64,000 nt of DNA. Origin: Synchiropus splendidus (taxonomy: Eukaryota > Chordata > Actinopteri > Syngnathiformes > Callionymidae). This document shows, piece after piece, positions 49,201 through 62,260 of the stretch. The stretch lies in contig NC_071340.1 of the NCBI RefSeq assembly GCF_027744825.2, forward strand, positions 8,943,501-9,007,500, given 5' to 3'. Numbering within the stretch: the first letter of the stretch is position 1; the number at the start of each line of letters is the position of its first letter. A model generated the notes under the pieces. The model did not search any database and was not told the origin of the DNA. It saw only the letters and a program-made list of their open reading frames with translations. The position numbers were made by a program, and so were the translations under genes.

Positions 49201-50630
49201 TGTTTTTATGTTGGAGACTGTCATCACTCTTCATGATTCATCTGTCAGGGTTTGGGTGTAGATCCACGTCATCTGGGTGGCTCTTAAGTCAACAAGCAAA
49301 GCCATTTTCAGAGATGCTGACATCAAACAAACATATGTGTTATGCAAGGATGGGAAGTACATCCTTGTCGGGTCACTGCCCACCTAGACTAGTAAACTGG
49401 AACTGTGCGATTCGCTCATCTGACTGCACCTGTGTGTTTCTGCCCCTAAAAACATCCAGGCGTAAAGCTGAGTCAAAGGAAATCACTTCCTCCTGGCCAC
49501 ATCAGGGCAGTTGTCATGTTCACCCCAGGGCTTCAACCCTAACAATCTGTGTTTTATATCTCCGCTGTTGGCGATCGCTGTTGCATATTCTTCCAAGTTA
49601 CGAATTTAGTGGAACACAAAAACAACAGGTGTCACAAACGTGTCAAGCTTTCAGGAGAAATAATATAAAGGGGAGAGAAATGGAGCAAAATAGGCTTTGA
49701 GGCATTTCCGTACCACTGAGCTCACAGCTCAAATTCAGCAGGAACAGTGGAAAGAATCACATAACCAAGCAGCACAGCTGAGATAAAAGCAGACTGGCTG
49801 GTTCTCCTCTCTGCGCTGACGCGGTTATTGGCTGAATCTGTGTTTGCTTTTGTTAGTAATAGTGCGGAGGTCGGCTGATGAAGGCAGCAGCGCCGAAACA
49901 TTAGTGTTTACCTCACCTTATCATGGAGTGGAAAAAGCTCTCCCTCTATTATACTGTTCACTCCCTTCAAGGATTCATCCATCAGCCACTTCAGCAAGCC
50001 ATCCATCATTCTCTTAACCATCAGAGCCAAAAACAACGCTCTCCTGTCCACAGGCAGGGAACAAATGATTTATTTAAGAGTCAGATATCCAAAACTGCAT
50101 CTTTGACAATGGAGAACTTTAATGATGCCAGTATCCTTTTCGGTCTTCTGCAATAAAATGAACCAGATATGCAGTCTCAAGACTGATATACAGTTTCAAA
50201 ATTGCTGTAGCTGATGAATATTTAATAAAAGACCTCCATATGAAATATCCGATATTTGTCTGTGATTATTTTTTGTTATTTTGTTCACATTTAATTTTAT
50301 TATATTTCATAAATTTGGGGAAAACCTCTGAAAAATCTGTAGAGACCTTCTTTTATGCGAAATGATTTTATTTCATTTTACATATTTATCTTTTGTTAAA
50401 TTAGGGAATGTCCCATTTATTTAGTAAAAAACCTTTTACTTGCATTTGGATTGTAATATTTCTTTGATGTCTTGATGTAAATTTCCTCCATGATGCCTTA
50501 AAAAAGCAAAAAAGCAATATTTCCGCTCTTCATCATAGAGTGAAAGTAAAGTATTCTTGAGATTCTACCTGATATATAATAGAACACATGAGTCAGAGAT
50601 CCAAATTCGGGTAGAGAATATCCTCTCTCA
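46220..50630. other. AT-rich gene-free stretch
   Basis: About 4.4 kb without a recognisable gene. A 166-codon open frame at 49200-49700 has no recognisable domain and no splice context; its length is within chance for this much DNA. A fragment of the inverted-repeat element lies near 48870. Confidence 0.45.
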
Positions 50631-50669
50631 ATGAATTATTCACTTTATTTCAAGCAGGTTCTCTATTTG

Positions 50670-50845
50670 AAGCCACAACTCAGATGACACAGAGGAGTCA
50701 GATCATGAGACAAGTCAAAGTAGTGTCAGCGACATCACCTAAATTGATCCTTCTCCAAGCAGGATATGAATAATTGGGCGTTATATTTTTGGCCCATGAC
50801 TCAGAGAGCTCCGCCTCGTTCACCACCTCAGGCAGAACGTGAGCT
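50670..50845. promoter_or_regulatory. Putative conserved non-coding element D
   Basis: A repeat-free block with TGAATAATTGGGCG and AGATGACACAGAGGAGTCAG, ending at a poly-T tract. Further repeat-poor sequence continues to about 51430. Inferred from composition only. Confidence 0.28.
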
Positions 50846-50855
50846 TATTATTGGA

Positions 50856-50875
50856 TTTTTTTTTTTTTTTTTTTT
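50856..50875. repeat. Poly-T tract
   Basis: About 20 T in a row; it could be the A-tail of a minus-strand retroposon, but no body is recognisable next to it. Confidence 0.85.
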
Positions 50876-52206
50876 CTAGGTTAGATATCCAGGTCTGGCG
50901 CTTCTTCATTGATTTATTCTCTCCCATGTGTTCATGTGGGAGCTGGCTATGAGGAACACACTGTCAGAGGAAGAGTGAGAGCAACCAGCCAAAAACCTCT
51001 ATTCATTTAACGTTCAGCCCTCGAGCTGGGCTGCTGTCACTGCGCCATGTCAGTCCACTTGTGGACACAAGGGGTCAGTAGTAGTCTACAAGGCTCCGGT
51101 GTGAACCTCGACCCAGCTGCATTGGTGAGAGAGACATCCTCAGCACAATCCTGAGTCCTAAAAAGCCTTTTATAAGAGCTGTGAAAATTCATCGTGCTTT
51201 CAAAATGACCTATTTTGGGAGAATGGGCTCTTCTTTCCCTCTCTTCTCTTTATATTCTCTGGTATCGTGATCAGGCTTTAGAGAAGGAAAATATTTGGCA
51301 CGTTTCACTCCATGATTTAAACACATAAAGGAGCCTGCTATTGTTTGAGGGCCTCAGAGCTTAAGATTGACGCACATGTCTTTCATTTTAAGAGGAGTGA
51401 ACTCGGAACGTTTTGAGTTGGAACTGTCATGAGACACTGTTGCAACATCCCAGTGAGTTGAGAGACTTGTAGGGGGAAGATTTCTCTCCTTATTTTCTAA
51501 ACTGGCGGTTGTGGCTCAAACCTGATGGACACAGAGGGGTCCCCCAACTGTGACGATCATGTCAGTCAGAGTCCCGAGGACTGGTTGAGGATGTTAGGCA
51601 AACAAAACTTTGTGTTGGTGAACCTCAGAGCCAAGCAGGTGTCTCTATCCACGCTATCCCAGCAAGCCAGGTGGGCACGGTGGGTCACAATACTCTAGTT
51701 AGTCTGGTGGTGTCTGCATGGCTCTTCAATGAGAGATGGTTGTTTGGTTCTTCAGAAATCTTCAGACTGAACCATAGAGAAGTCAAACAGCAACAAACAC
51801 CAAAGAACATACAAGTAACTCAATGCAAATATGGCCCCAAGTCTCCTGAAGTTACGAACCAACAGAGCTGTGGCTGTGGCATCTTTCATTTTGTTCCCCT
51901 TTTTCTGATTCTTATTTAATTATTTATTTGAGTCATTATTCATCTTGGGTCCTGCTTTTTAATAGCGTTTTGCCTTTAATGTTTTTAATGTTTTGTGTCT
52001 TGGTTTTATTATTGTGCCAACTCTCAACTCAATCTTGTGCTATTAGTAACAGACATTGAAGATTCTCTTGCTGCAGTAGTTATGAACTATAAATGAACTG
52101 ACATTGATGCGAATGCAGAGGTTTTGTAATAATGTTTGGGATATGAAGTTTTAGCATTGCCAGAGTGATTGAGCGCAAGACTGAAGCACATGAACTCGAG
52201 AGCGGA

Positions 52207-52386
52207 GTTGGTGAAGCTTCATGAAACAGTGTCCTTGTTTTCACAGTTCCATAGGTGGTGCTGGTGGTTTGAAAAGGATTTTAGGTTTCATAAAAATAGT
52301 TCTTCAAAACCAAAGATTACATTGCAGACAGTGCCATCTGGGAAAACTTGGGGAGGGTTTCATGAAGCCTCATCATGTCACTACAT
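52207..52386. mobile_element. Inverted-repeat (MITE-like) element, third copy
   Basis: Left end 'tggtgaagcttcatgaaaca' and right end 'gggtttcatgaagcctcatc' are approximate inverted repeats; the core holds cagtgccatctggg. Same family as 29918-30064 and 39260-39428. Confidence 0.55.
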
Positions 52387-52389
52387 GTA

Positions 52390-52700
52390 ACATCCGACTT
52401 ACCACCTGCTGGACTTACATCCACCCGCACTTACGACCACGGCCAGCGGATGCCAGCAGATGCTTTTTATTTATTTTTATTCAATGTTTAGCACCGCAGC
52501 ACGTAGCAGCAACGCGTACGGCAGTTCCGGCAGCACAGTATCCCAGCATCTCACTCTCACACAGCCATCTACCACTACAGTAGGACCTATAACCCTCGCG
52601 TCGACTATTTTGAATGACATTCCACTTACGTCCAATCTGACTTATGGCCGGTTGGTCGAAACCAATCCTGGTCGTAAGTTGGATGTACTGTCAACCACAG
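52390..52700. repeat. Interspersed repeat with 'gacttac/gtaagtc' motifs
   Basis: Contains ccgacttaccacctg, cacttacgtccaatc, gacttatggccg and gtcgtaagttggatg in alternating orientation. Related phrases (ccgacttacgagtg ... ggacgtaagtcgagc) occur at 62628-62800. Likely two copies of one short inverted-repeat family. Confidence 0.45.
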
Positions 52701-53039
52701 ATAAGGTGGGCTGTTTTTCAGCTTCGATCATATGGACACTACTGTTTTTTTGACTTTCCGGAAGAAAACATCACAGTCCAACCTAACTAACTCCTCAGTT
52801 TAACATGTTAACGGCGAACTCTTCAACAATTTTTCGGAACCAATACTTGTGAAATCATCCTTGCCCTCCATCATCTGGTGGGTGATAACACTATCCCTCA
52901 TTTCTCATATTTCATCTTGATAACTCAGACATTGATGTGTGAACTCAGTCCCTGAAACATGTTGTGTGAGAACACAGTAATCCCAGTTCAAGGATTCATA
53001 TATTTTTCCAGAAACAGAGCAGAATGAACGGTGTTGACG

Positions 53040-53067
53040 ACACTCACTCGCACACACACACACACCG
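53040..53067. repeat. (CA)n-like short microsatellite
   Basis: 'cactcactcgcacacacaca' followed by caca: a short CA run. Confidence 0.8.
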
Positions 53068-54879
53068 CCAGGGCTTCCAGCAAACTCCCGTCCGGTGCTA
53101 CGAGGGCCGACAGAAGCCCAGGTGTCCTCGCCGTCTATCTGTGATGGCACGATCTGTGGGTGGCAGATTGATTTGGTTGAGCCAGAGAGAGAAACAATCA
53201 GATCAAAGAGGAAGAGGAAGTGGGAGAGGGGTGTGGGGACTTCTCGACTTTCAGCTGATGGATTTAACTCTCATTCAAAAGGACGGACTTATGACACGCG
53301 GCAGCACGAGAGATTCACTTTCCCTTTTGTCTGTCAGCATACAACTGTATTTGCTTTTTTTGGCGCAGCACCTTTCCTGGCTCGGCCCTCTCACACACTG
53401 ACAGAGATTTACGTTTAAAGACGCAGCCACAAGCTCACGGCAGCTTCAAGTCCGTGCCACTGACGCTGAGAAGTGACCTAATCTGATGTGATTTATTTGG
53501 ACCTGGTCATACACCATGGCCTTGATGGGGTCCCACTGCACTTTGAGTAACCTTGGTTACAGGGCCCCTCTCTCTTGCTTTTGAAACTGGTGGATCCCAG
53601 TAGATATTATCACACTGCTGCTTTAATGGATTGGTAAAATATGAAGCGGCATTTCGAAAAAGTCCTCCGAACTAAAAGCCAGGGAACAGTGTCCTTGTCT
53701 AATCTTGCTCGCATGCGTGGCTCTGCATTCACTGCTTTGAGTCCACACACAGCACACCGCAAAATATATTTATTTACTGTAGCTGTTGATGCCAACCAGA
53801 GGACCCTCTGGTGACAAGATTATACTGGCAAGAATCCTCACACGACCCCTGAAGAACCGCTTCAGTAGGTCCACCGTGTTGCTGAGCCGTAATTTCTTCT
53901 GCATCATGGAGCTGACTTGAGAGGACGTAGTTCTCTGTGGCTCGCACGCCAAACTTGATGTTGGGTCCCTGTGACTTGAGATGGGGGACTCCCTCATGAC
54001 CAGAGTTGATCTGAATAAGTGAGTCCTCTTTAGAACAAAGCGCCCCCAAACCCATGATTTCATTGTTTCCGAATGTCTATCCATATGACTATACGCGGTA
54101 TAGCGACACATTTTCAGTGCTCAATAGGTGGCGCTCTTCGTTGACCTCCTCCATGATGCCGCGTTCAAGCGGAACATAATTAGCTTCAAAAAGTAATTAT
54201 GATGTCAATAAAACTCACAAATAGTACAAGAAAGAGGTTGCAATCTGAAGGCAGGATATTAACATGTTTCCAAAAAGAGCTGCTTAACTGTAACCAAAAC
54301 ACTCTGTAATTACTCTCAGTTAGACAGAGTCGACACTGTATTATTTTCTAAAACAGGTAACTTGACAGCATCATTTCGCTGTGCAGCAGGTATTATGCTG
54401 GTTAACATGTGAATGGAATATTTGGATGCAAGGCGTTGCATTTGTGCGCTGATTTATGAGACAGGTTTCAACGCCTTTAACCTATCAACAGGCTGCTCCT
54501 CTCAACCAATAGGTTTCCAGCTATGTTTTTTTCCTCTCTCAGAATTGTCCCTGGCTAACAAGCCAAGGCCTTTGGGGGCTACATTAGTGAGATCTTTGGC
54601 CTGCAGTCCCTGTCAGTGAGCTGGAAGAAGGGATTTGAGGGCACTGCTATCTATCTGATCGCCTGAGTGATAAAAGAATAAAGCTGTTGGTGGAGGGTAA
54701 AAGAGGAGGCCGAGTGAAGAGAGGATCACCATAACAGCCGACGAGAAATTTCCCTCTGGGGACAAGACTGAACTGATTTCCCTGCATACTTCACTAAGAC
54801 ACAGGGCTGCATGTGAGTTTGTCTGAGGCATGTTTATGGCTACTGTGATGGCAGATCAGTCCGTGTGAGTGTGTGTATG

Positions 54880-55500
54880 CATGGTCCCGGGCCAGGATTA
54901 CCTTCACACTCATGCTGCAGATCATGCTGCCCCTGCTCTAACCTACCTTCTCTGACTCGCTGCTAATGCTGGCTCCAGTCGGAGCATTAAATGCCACCCA
55001 TAAAAAAATGAAGCCAGCGTGCAGGAATGTTCCCATCAGGAAGCATCCCAGATTATACCCGATATAAGATACACATTCATCCATGGAAAGCGCACGTCTC
55101 AGACGAGGCAGATGCACATTGTCGATAGACTTCCGCGGAGTGAAAGCTCCTTACAAGCATTTCCAGCAGTTTACAAATCGCTATCCGGAAAAACAATTTC
55201 ACTTGTGCACTCCTCCGTCGTGCACATTGTTCTCAGCGCACCATGTCCCATGTGGATATTTCCGCCAGCTCGCCCCTTGATCTCACTCTCTTCTCTGAAT
55301 GCTGCGTCCCCTGATGGAGGCTGGATTGCAGATTCATCAGCTTTTGTGATGCAAATCCCGCGTACGCCGGATTTGCTGCATGTATTAATAAAGATCATGT
55401 AAATGCATCCGTTGTGTTTGTGAGACAATGATGTAATTAAGGCATTTAAAATGGTTTAGTCGGAGAATTAAGATATTTCTCTTGTGGCTGTACGTCCGAG
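54880..55500. promoter_or_regulatory. Putative conserved non-coding element E
   Basis: About 600 bp without repeats, with even composition and intact CpGs. It is dense in homeodomain and POU-like motifs (TGTATTAATAAAGATC, ATGTAAATGCATCC, GATGTAATTAAGGC). A 127-codon open frame crosses it without domain resemblance. It is the strongest enhancer-like block in the desert by appearance. Confidence 0.4.
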
Positions 55501-55934
55501 GCACGATGTGTGGAGACGTACAGCAGAGAAAAATATGCAAAAGAAGATGTGGATCCAATAAAAGATTAGAGTTACATTAGGTAACTAAAAATAATTGATA
55601 CCTCTTTATAAATATGTTTTAAGCTTAGTTTAGCACAGTTAGTAGTAGAATACAATTATTAAAATAATTCAACAGATGATAATAATGATAAACTCATCAA
55701 GATTTCCTGACAGATTTCAATGGAAATGTATGATGCTCATGCTGATGTTGTGGCTCCAGTGACTGGATGTGGAAGAGTTTCAGTATGGCACTGACTGTGG
55801 TTACACGCAGAGAAGCCCGACAAAGGCAATAGCTCGATTGACCTGCCGAGTCCAATTGCGTCATGTTCTCCTGGTTAACATGCAGTGGAGAGTCGAATGA
55901 CTGAGTAATGCACCTCCGCGACGAGCCGTGGCGC

Positions 55935-56095
55935 TGTAGGACGAACACACAAAGCTGGGAGATAGCGAGAAGCCGTTTCAGACGGTTGAACTGAACTCGG
56001 TACACAGCGATCGTGCTGACTTATCGACTTGTTTAACTTCTGAGGTGCAGAGTCAGTGCGTCAAAGCAGCACCATTGTCATCCTGGAGCTGCATC
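55935..56095 (+). repeat. Interspersed repeat shared with 20145-20310 (copy 2)
   Basis: See 20145-20310: same ordered blocks gccgtttcagacggttgaac, tgctgacttatcgacttgtt, taacttctgaggtgcagagt. Confidence 0.55.
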
Positions 56096-57279
56096 ACTGT
56101 TTAATCTGGAATTTTTTTGAATACCTTTGCAAGTTTGTGAATAAAATAAAATATCCTGGAGACTTGTTTTCTTTTTACTGCAAGAATTTTGTGTGTCACG
56201 CTTTAGATCATCGAGGTCTGGGTGATCACCGACTAAGTTAGCAACCCACAAATCATGTCTTGTCCTCATGTTCTTCTAATCCTTTGTGAGACCTGCAAAT
56301 CTACACCTATGCAGTTCGGACTCATCGGCAGTGATGACAACACTGGTGCATCAAGCTCCACACACAAACACACAACTTCTCTATTACATATGATCGTATT
56401 AGACTTCTTCCTTTTGCTGCTTTACATGAATATTTTGTCCTGAAAGTTTACCTGAAACAGGTTTAGAAGCCAACTGCATACAGTCCATGGTTTTTGAACG
56501 TGAACAAAACGGCAAGCGATGATAGCAACACGATCAAAACAGTGCAGAGACACTATCAAAAACACTGGTTAGGAGGTGGCACAGTAAAAGACTGCGTCAG
56601 AGTCACTGTTTGCCCAAAACACATTTTAAGTTTTGTATTACTACATCTTAAGAGAGTTTTACATTCCATTTGCATTACCATTCAGTCTTGCCATCCATCT
56701 CTGAAACGTTCAGACACTACATCCTCTCACACAGTCGCCGCTTCCACAACCACATAGTTTAAATGAAAGTAAATCCTGCTCTTGTTCCGCAAAAAAACGT
56801 AGACAAATCCCTCATTGTATGGTGATATAGCTGCGACTTCCACTGCTGCAGCGCACAGTGCACCATTGTTTGGTACCTCACAAGATGGCGGCAACATTTG
56901 ATCTGTCAGTATTGTTAGATGTTGCTCTGACTTCTATGGAACGTCCTGCTTTTTGACGCATTCAGCTCTTACCATCCTCAACTCAACCGGATCCCTGCAG
57001 CGTAATTGCATACGAGGACCAGAGACAGAGACCATATCACACACGTTTTGAAGCCTCAGCATTGACTTTTTTAATGTCAATAAGAACAGAACAAATGTAG
57101 CACAATTTTGTGGTGATCAAATTAACATTTTGGTACTTTCATATCCAAGTACTGCAGTTTTGGATACTGATATTTAATTTTCTCTCATATCTTTAATGTT
57201 ATTTCAAATGTTCGGATGCTGTTTCCTTCTCAGTTTGTATTTAGAGTAAGACAAGTCATACTTTTTTTTTACCCGAGGA

Positions 57280-57570
57280 GCTGAAATAGCTCTGAATCTC
57301 ATTCAACTGTTCTAATCTTTTGCCAAGGGAAAATAAAAGCAACTCTCGCCTCTTGTCCTTTGAACTAAAATTAATGAAACTCGAGTTCACATTTGTTCGT
57401 GTTGGATACATGCCATTCGAAACTTTTTGACCTCCTTCCGCTGCCACGCTCTGCGTATGATGGATGAGCTTCAAACACTCACGGCGAACCATCAGCATAG
57501 AAACACAAGCTCCGGGGAGAAGATTCTTGGAGCTCCTCCTGCGCCTCTTTTAAGGGAAGAAAACATTTCT
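57280..57570. promoter_or_regulatory. Putative conserved non-coding element F
   Basis: Repeat-free block with AACTAAAATTAATGAAACTC and CTTTTTGACCTCCTTCC, GC-balanced compared with its AT-rich neighbours. Function is inferred only. Confidence 0.3.
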
Positions 57571-58039
57571 TTAAAATAGTTTGTTTATCGCATGTGTTCT
57601 TCTGTCAATGGCGCTATATATGAATACCCATCGGGATGTGGGAATCATCCGTTTAGAATGACAGTTTGAGCCTTAAAAGTGAACAGGTGTTGTTTTCATA
57701 AACCTCGTGCGGCTCCTGGGCACCGTGGGTTTCACTCAGTTTTCTTCATGAAAGGTTATTTCAAGTGCAGGCATACTCTTGGAAGTCGCTGTCATCACAA
57801 CAGGTTGTCTTTAGCGACGACATCGTTGAGTTTAATTAGTGAGTTTAGGTCATCATAAAAGTGGCATATGGTTTTCCCCAACACATCCAATACATTATAT
57901 TATTACATATTCAGTTCATGTCTCAAGACGCTAGTGACCCAGATGAATGACTATTGAATTCTAAGTATTAATGCTAGTCAAATACAGTTCAAATGAGTTT
58001 AACTAAACATGTTTCTATGTGAATCATATAGTCATTTTC

Positions 58040-58370
58040 CTCTCTTTCTCAAGTGTGTGAAGCAATAAGGTTCGGCGAAATGTGCCGGACAGTAAGGGAA
58101 GATGAATGTGTCTCTGGCAGCACGTCAGCTATGGTGTTATATTTTTCCCAGAGTCCTGAAATATTCACGGACATGCATGCTTGCAGAGGCATTCATCGTG
58201 TCCTCTATCCCATAATCCCAAATCACACCCCCTTTCTGTTGTTTAATCACTGAGGGGGATTTTGGGACACAGCACAGATAGCAGACAGAACAACAGAAAT
58301 ATTGGCTCGGCCCTGGCCGGTCGATGAAGATTCACGTCTCAGCAGCACTGACCTCGGCTGACCCACAGAC
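58040..58370. promoter_or_regulatory. Putative conserved non-coding element G
   Basis: Repeat-free, balanced composition, with CCCATAATCCCAAATC and TTGTTTAATCACTGAGGG. Neighbours on both sides are AT-rich. No gene-like frame. Confidence 0.3.
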
Positions 58371-58608
58371 ACTGTGAAAGGGAGATAGAGAAAGTTTGGA
58401 CACTGGGTGGAAACTGTTCTGCAACTTCTGTCTCTCAACAACAGATTACATTTCATTGAATTATGGTTCTTTCTAATCCATCCTTCTTCCTTTCTGTGAC
58501 GGTGACACCGATTTGTTCTCATCAACTGTAACACTGAACGGAAATGAGTTTCTCTGGGTCTGTCACTTGTAAATATTGTGCTCTCTTGAAGATAAAAGGG
58601 TGATTTGG

Positions 58609-58630
58609 TTTTTTTTTTTTTTTTTTTTTT
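58609..58630. repeat. Poly-T tract
   Basis: About 22 T in a row. Confidence 0.85.
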
Positions 58631-58944
58631 AAACCAACAATCGACCAGAACACAATCAACACAGAACACTTTCTTTCCCCCGATTCCACACGAGCGAAAT
58701 TACATGATGAGTAAAAATGAATTGAAATAAAATGTTTTCGATCTAGTCACCAGTGAAGTGGCGAAGTTAGCACGTCTCTTTAAGCTCTATGTTGCTCAGG
58801 GTTGTTGCTCTAAGTAGCAGTTCACCCTCTGAGGTGGATCATTTGAAGTCAAACCAATTGGAATAAAAAGAGTGCCAATATGAAAGAATGAAAAAAGCTT
58901 TCATCTCATAGGCACACGCACGCACACGTGTGACTGGTTGAGCA

Positions 58945-59177
58945 ATACTTATAGGGACCAATTCTTGGAAACACACCTACTTATTGAGACATTTTGGACC
59001 GTCCCCTCAAAGTTAAGCCTCAGTTTGAAGATAGTGTGTTTTTTTTTTAAGCATGTCCTAGTCCAATTTAGGGTAAAACACCCCCTTGTGGAGCCCTTAG
59101 GTTTTTGTGTGACTGGCAAAAGGTCCACACTCCAAATAGGTGAGTTTCCAAGAATTGCTCCCCGCAGGTATAGTTAT
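58945..59177. mobile_element. Inverted-repeat element, ~230 bp
   Basis: Left arm 'ggaccaattcttggaaacac' plus acctac and right arm ataggtgagtttccaagaat plus tgctcc are near-perfect reverse complements (about 40 bp each with flanks). They enclose a 145-bp core with 'gacattttggaccg' and 'acacccccttgtggagccct'. Non-coding foldback or MITE-type element. Confidence 0.65.
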
Positions 59178-61879
59178 GTAAGTTCATGCACATACACACT
59201 CAAAGATAAAATAGAAATTAAATGTCATAAAATAAATGCATTAAAAATACTTGAATATGAAAAGAAGTTAAGAGTATAAGAGTTTAACTGTGAAGTCTTG
59301 CAGCCATCGTGCATGCAAAAAAAATCGACTTGTGATTTCAAAAATGTACTTCATGATTGATTCATACATTGAAAGACAATAGATATATAAATTCAGGGAG
59401 CGCAAACAACTTTATTATAATGCTATGTGTTTTATAGTACTATAAAACAAAGCATGCAGTCAAACCAAAGATGCCTTCCATGACTGAAAATTCAAGAAAT
59501 GTGTGTTGCCAATTGTGTTTTTTTGGTGTCAGTGTTACTTTTATTGTTCATTTCTTGTTGTCGCTCTGAACAGAGGGTTTGCGAGTTTAAAGAGTTCAAA
59601 GCAACTCGAGTCAGTCATGTATGCCTCAAAACATCCAGAGCAGATGAAACTCCAAAAGATATAATCATCCATTCCTTTCATTGTTAACAACATTTCCTTT
59701 AAATTCAATGAAATACATTCAGGGCCATTCATTCTCATCAGTCAGACAGATAAATGAAATGCTGAAATAATTTCCACAGAGAATACTACAAAACACAGAG
59801 TTCTTGATGTGTGGAATTAAAGTAAAATTCCTCAAATATATAAAGCTTGAAATCCAATCCATGCATGAAAAAAAGGTGTGACCAATTCACAATTTTCGAA
59901 TCTGAAAAAAATTGAAGGAAATCTGTGAAACCTACATTTTTTTGTAAAAAAAAAAAGAAAAAAGAAATTCCCCCGTTCACAGTTTAAAATCAAATTACAT
60001 TACACACAAGCCAGAGCAAATGACTTTATAGTCTCAAAATTCATTGTTCATCTCGTGCTCTATCTTGTTATATCTCATAAAATTCGTTTCTTTGTTTTTC
60101 CCCGCTTGAAAATCAAAATGAAGAAACTACAAGGAACAGATGTGATGAATAGTGCAGGAGTTTTGTGTGATTCTCCTGACAGCCAGACAAACACACAGAC
60201 AGATTTGGGTTACAGCACAGACTCCTGCTGAGATTAATGCTCCAAAAACATACGTGGCGAGAAAAATGCAACATTTGGAATGAACTATCAGTGTGAGTGT
60301 CTCGTGCCGATTTGATCAGGAAAGTGAATTATTGGGAAACAGTTGGCTTTATTGGGTGTAAAACAATTAATGTGTTGGTGTATGACATTGAGTTTTATTC
60401 AAGGTAATGCTATATTATTGACACATTTTATATCATTCAGGTCAAGACTTCAGGAATGGGGAACCACAAAAGTCAATCATTGGACCATAGTGGCGACATC
60501 TTATACATTCCATGTTAAATAAAAGTGCAATGAGCTCAAATCGACAGCAGATGGCAGTAGCGCTATGGCGTTCCTGTGAGACACGCAAGAGCGATGTGAA
60601 GAAGAAGCAGCTCTGCAGGGAATGAAAGCAGAAAGAAAAAAAAAAGTCTGGTAAATCCACGTTTTGTCACCGAAGATGATTTTTTAGAACGGTATGCCAT
60701 GTCTGTAGTTTCTGCCAGTTTTAAGCAGAGTTGGTCATATGACCTGATGGGACTCTTTTAAGTTCATGGATCCAAACGTACCTGAGGAACTCAGCGTAGT
60801 GAAGTTAGAACTTAGTTTCACACAGACCTGGAAGTTTCAGTGAAATGCATGCTTGGAGTTATTCTGTTTAAGGAATGGATGGATGGACAAACCACTGAAC
60901 GAATGAATGCATTATTAAATGAAAAAGGTTTTGTCAGATGAATGATTAAAAGCCAAATATTCAATCACATAAATTCACTTAAATCTACAGAGTAACTTCG
61001 ACTGCAAACTTATATCATATTTGTGAATCACAGGAATCACACTTGAACTATTTCTCTGTCCACATTGAGTATTCAAACTGTCACACAACCAGCTGTAGTG
61101 TCTCTCCTGAATGTTGTTGTTATTTTATAATTTCACAAGCGAACCTGAATCTGCCATAATTACTTTTCAGTACTATGTTGTGTAACAAAGCTATGGAGAT
61201 GAAGGCCTTGCTTAATGTTCCCTTTTAGCGTTATCCAAATACATCATCCTGGCGAAACCCTCTGCTACGCTTCAGTCTCTCATGATCAGACTGTTAAACG
61301 TTGTTTACAGCGCTTCACTCGATTCATGTGCTCACTAGTTTGTACTGCTGTGACCTTGCTTGGACTTGAGCATCCTCCTTGGTATTCACAGCATCTGTTC
61401 AGCGTTTCCAGGCTTAATAGTTCCTCCCATACACACACACAGAAACACACTTGACATTTATGACCCCGAACAGGTCCTTAAGATAAATATTTTAAAACCC
61501 TGTTCTTAAATCCAGCGACGCAGCGACGGTGGCGAGAGATTTAAAATGTAGAAGTGCGGCGCTGAAGATCCCCTTTATCATGTGCGACTGTAAACTATGT
61601 TTACTGCATCACCTTTTCTGTGGTAGAAGCGTTGAGGAGAAACGGTGGATTTGCATTCAGTTCTCTGGTAGTCTGGCATTTAAGCGTTTGACACCATCAT
61701 TGGTGGGTGAATGTCAGGAGTGTTTGGGTGGACAGGCTGGGAAGAGATGCAGCGGGAAACGGAGGTGCTACTTGTGAGTGGGTTGGTTGTTTCAAGGCGG
61801 GCGAGCATATTCCACTGAGCCACGCTGCAGATGGTGCAGATTTGAGTGGGTGTATTTAGTCTCAGCAAAGCCAGGTTTC

Positions 61880-62260
61880 TCCGGCAGCTGTATGTGAGTC
61901 CAGGGATTCATCTCCGTCTCACTTTCAGCTCAGGATTCCGCCGCTCATTATCAGCCTTTGGCTAAAACCGCGCTGGTTCCTAAGAAGACTGCACCACTGA
62001 AATTACACCAGCCAACATACTGTGGCAAAGTTAAGCAGGATGTAAGAGCTGCCTGTTAAATTTCAACTCGAGATCCTGACCTTGCAGCACCGGCTTGAAG
62101 CACTTCACTCGGCGGGGTTCGGTGAAGGATGATAAAAGATTTTGGCAATTGTCAGCCATTTCCAGAGGGGGGTGTTCCGAGTCAGGTTGCAAAGCAGCAC
62201 GCAGTGCACTGAGACAGATTTGCTGTAATTCATTGAGCCCACCTCTCACTTCACGTCCAA
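61880..62260. promoter_or_regulatory. Putative conserved non-coding element H
   Basis: Repeat-free 380-bp block with CTCATTATCAGCCTTTGG and TTGCTGTAATTCATTGAGCC. Stop codons interrupt all frames within about 100 codons. Judged by appearance only. Confidence 0.33.

Noticed and set aside
49200..49700. 166-codon open frame on the + strand
   Set aside because: No domain resemblance, Cys/Ser-rich random-looking composition and no splice or promoter context. One or two frames of this length are expected by chance in 64 kb.
55019..55402. 127-codon frame across the enhancer-like block E
   Set aside because: No domain, no splice context, and the composition fits non-coding conserved DNA better.
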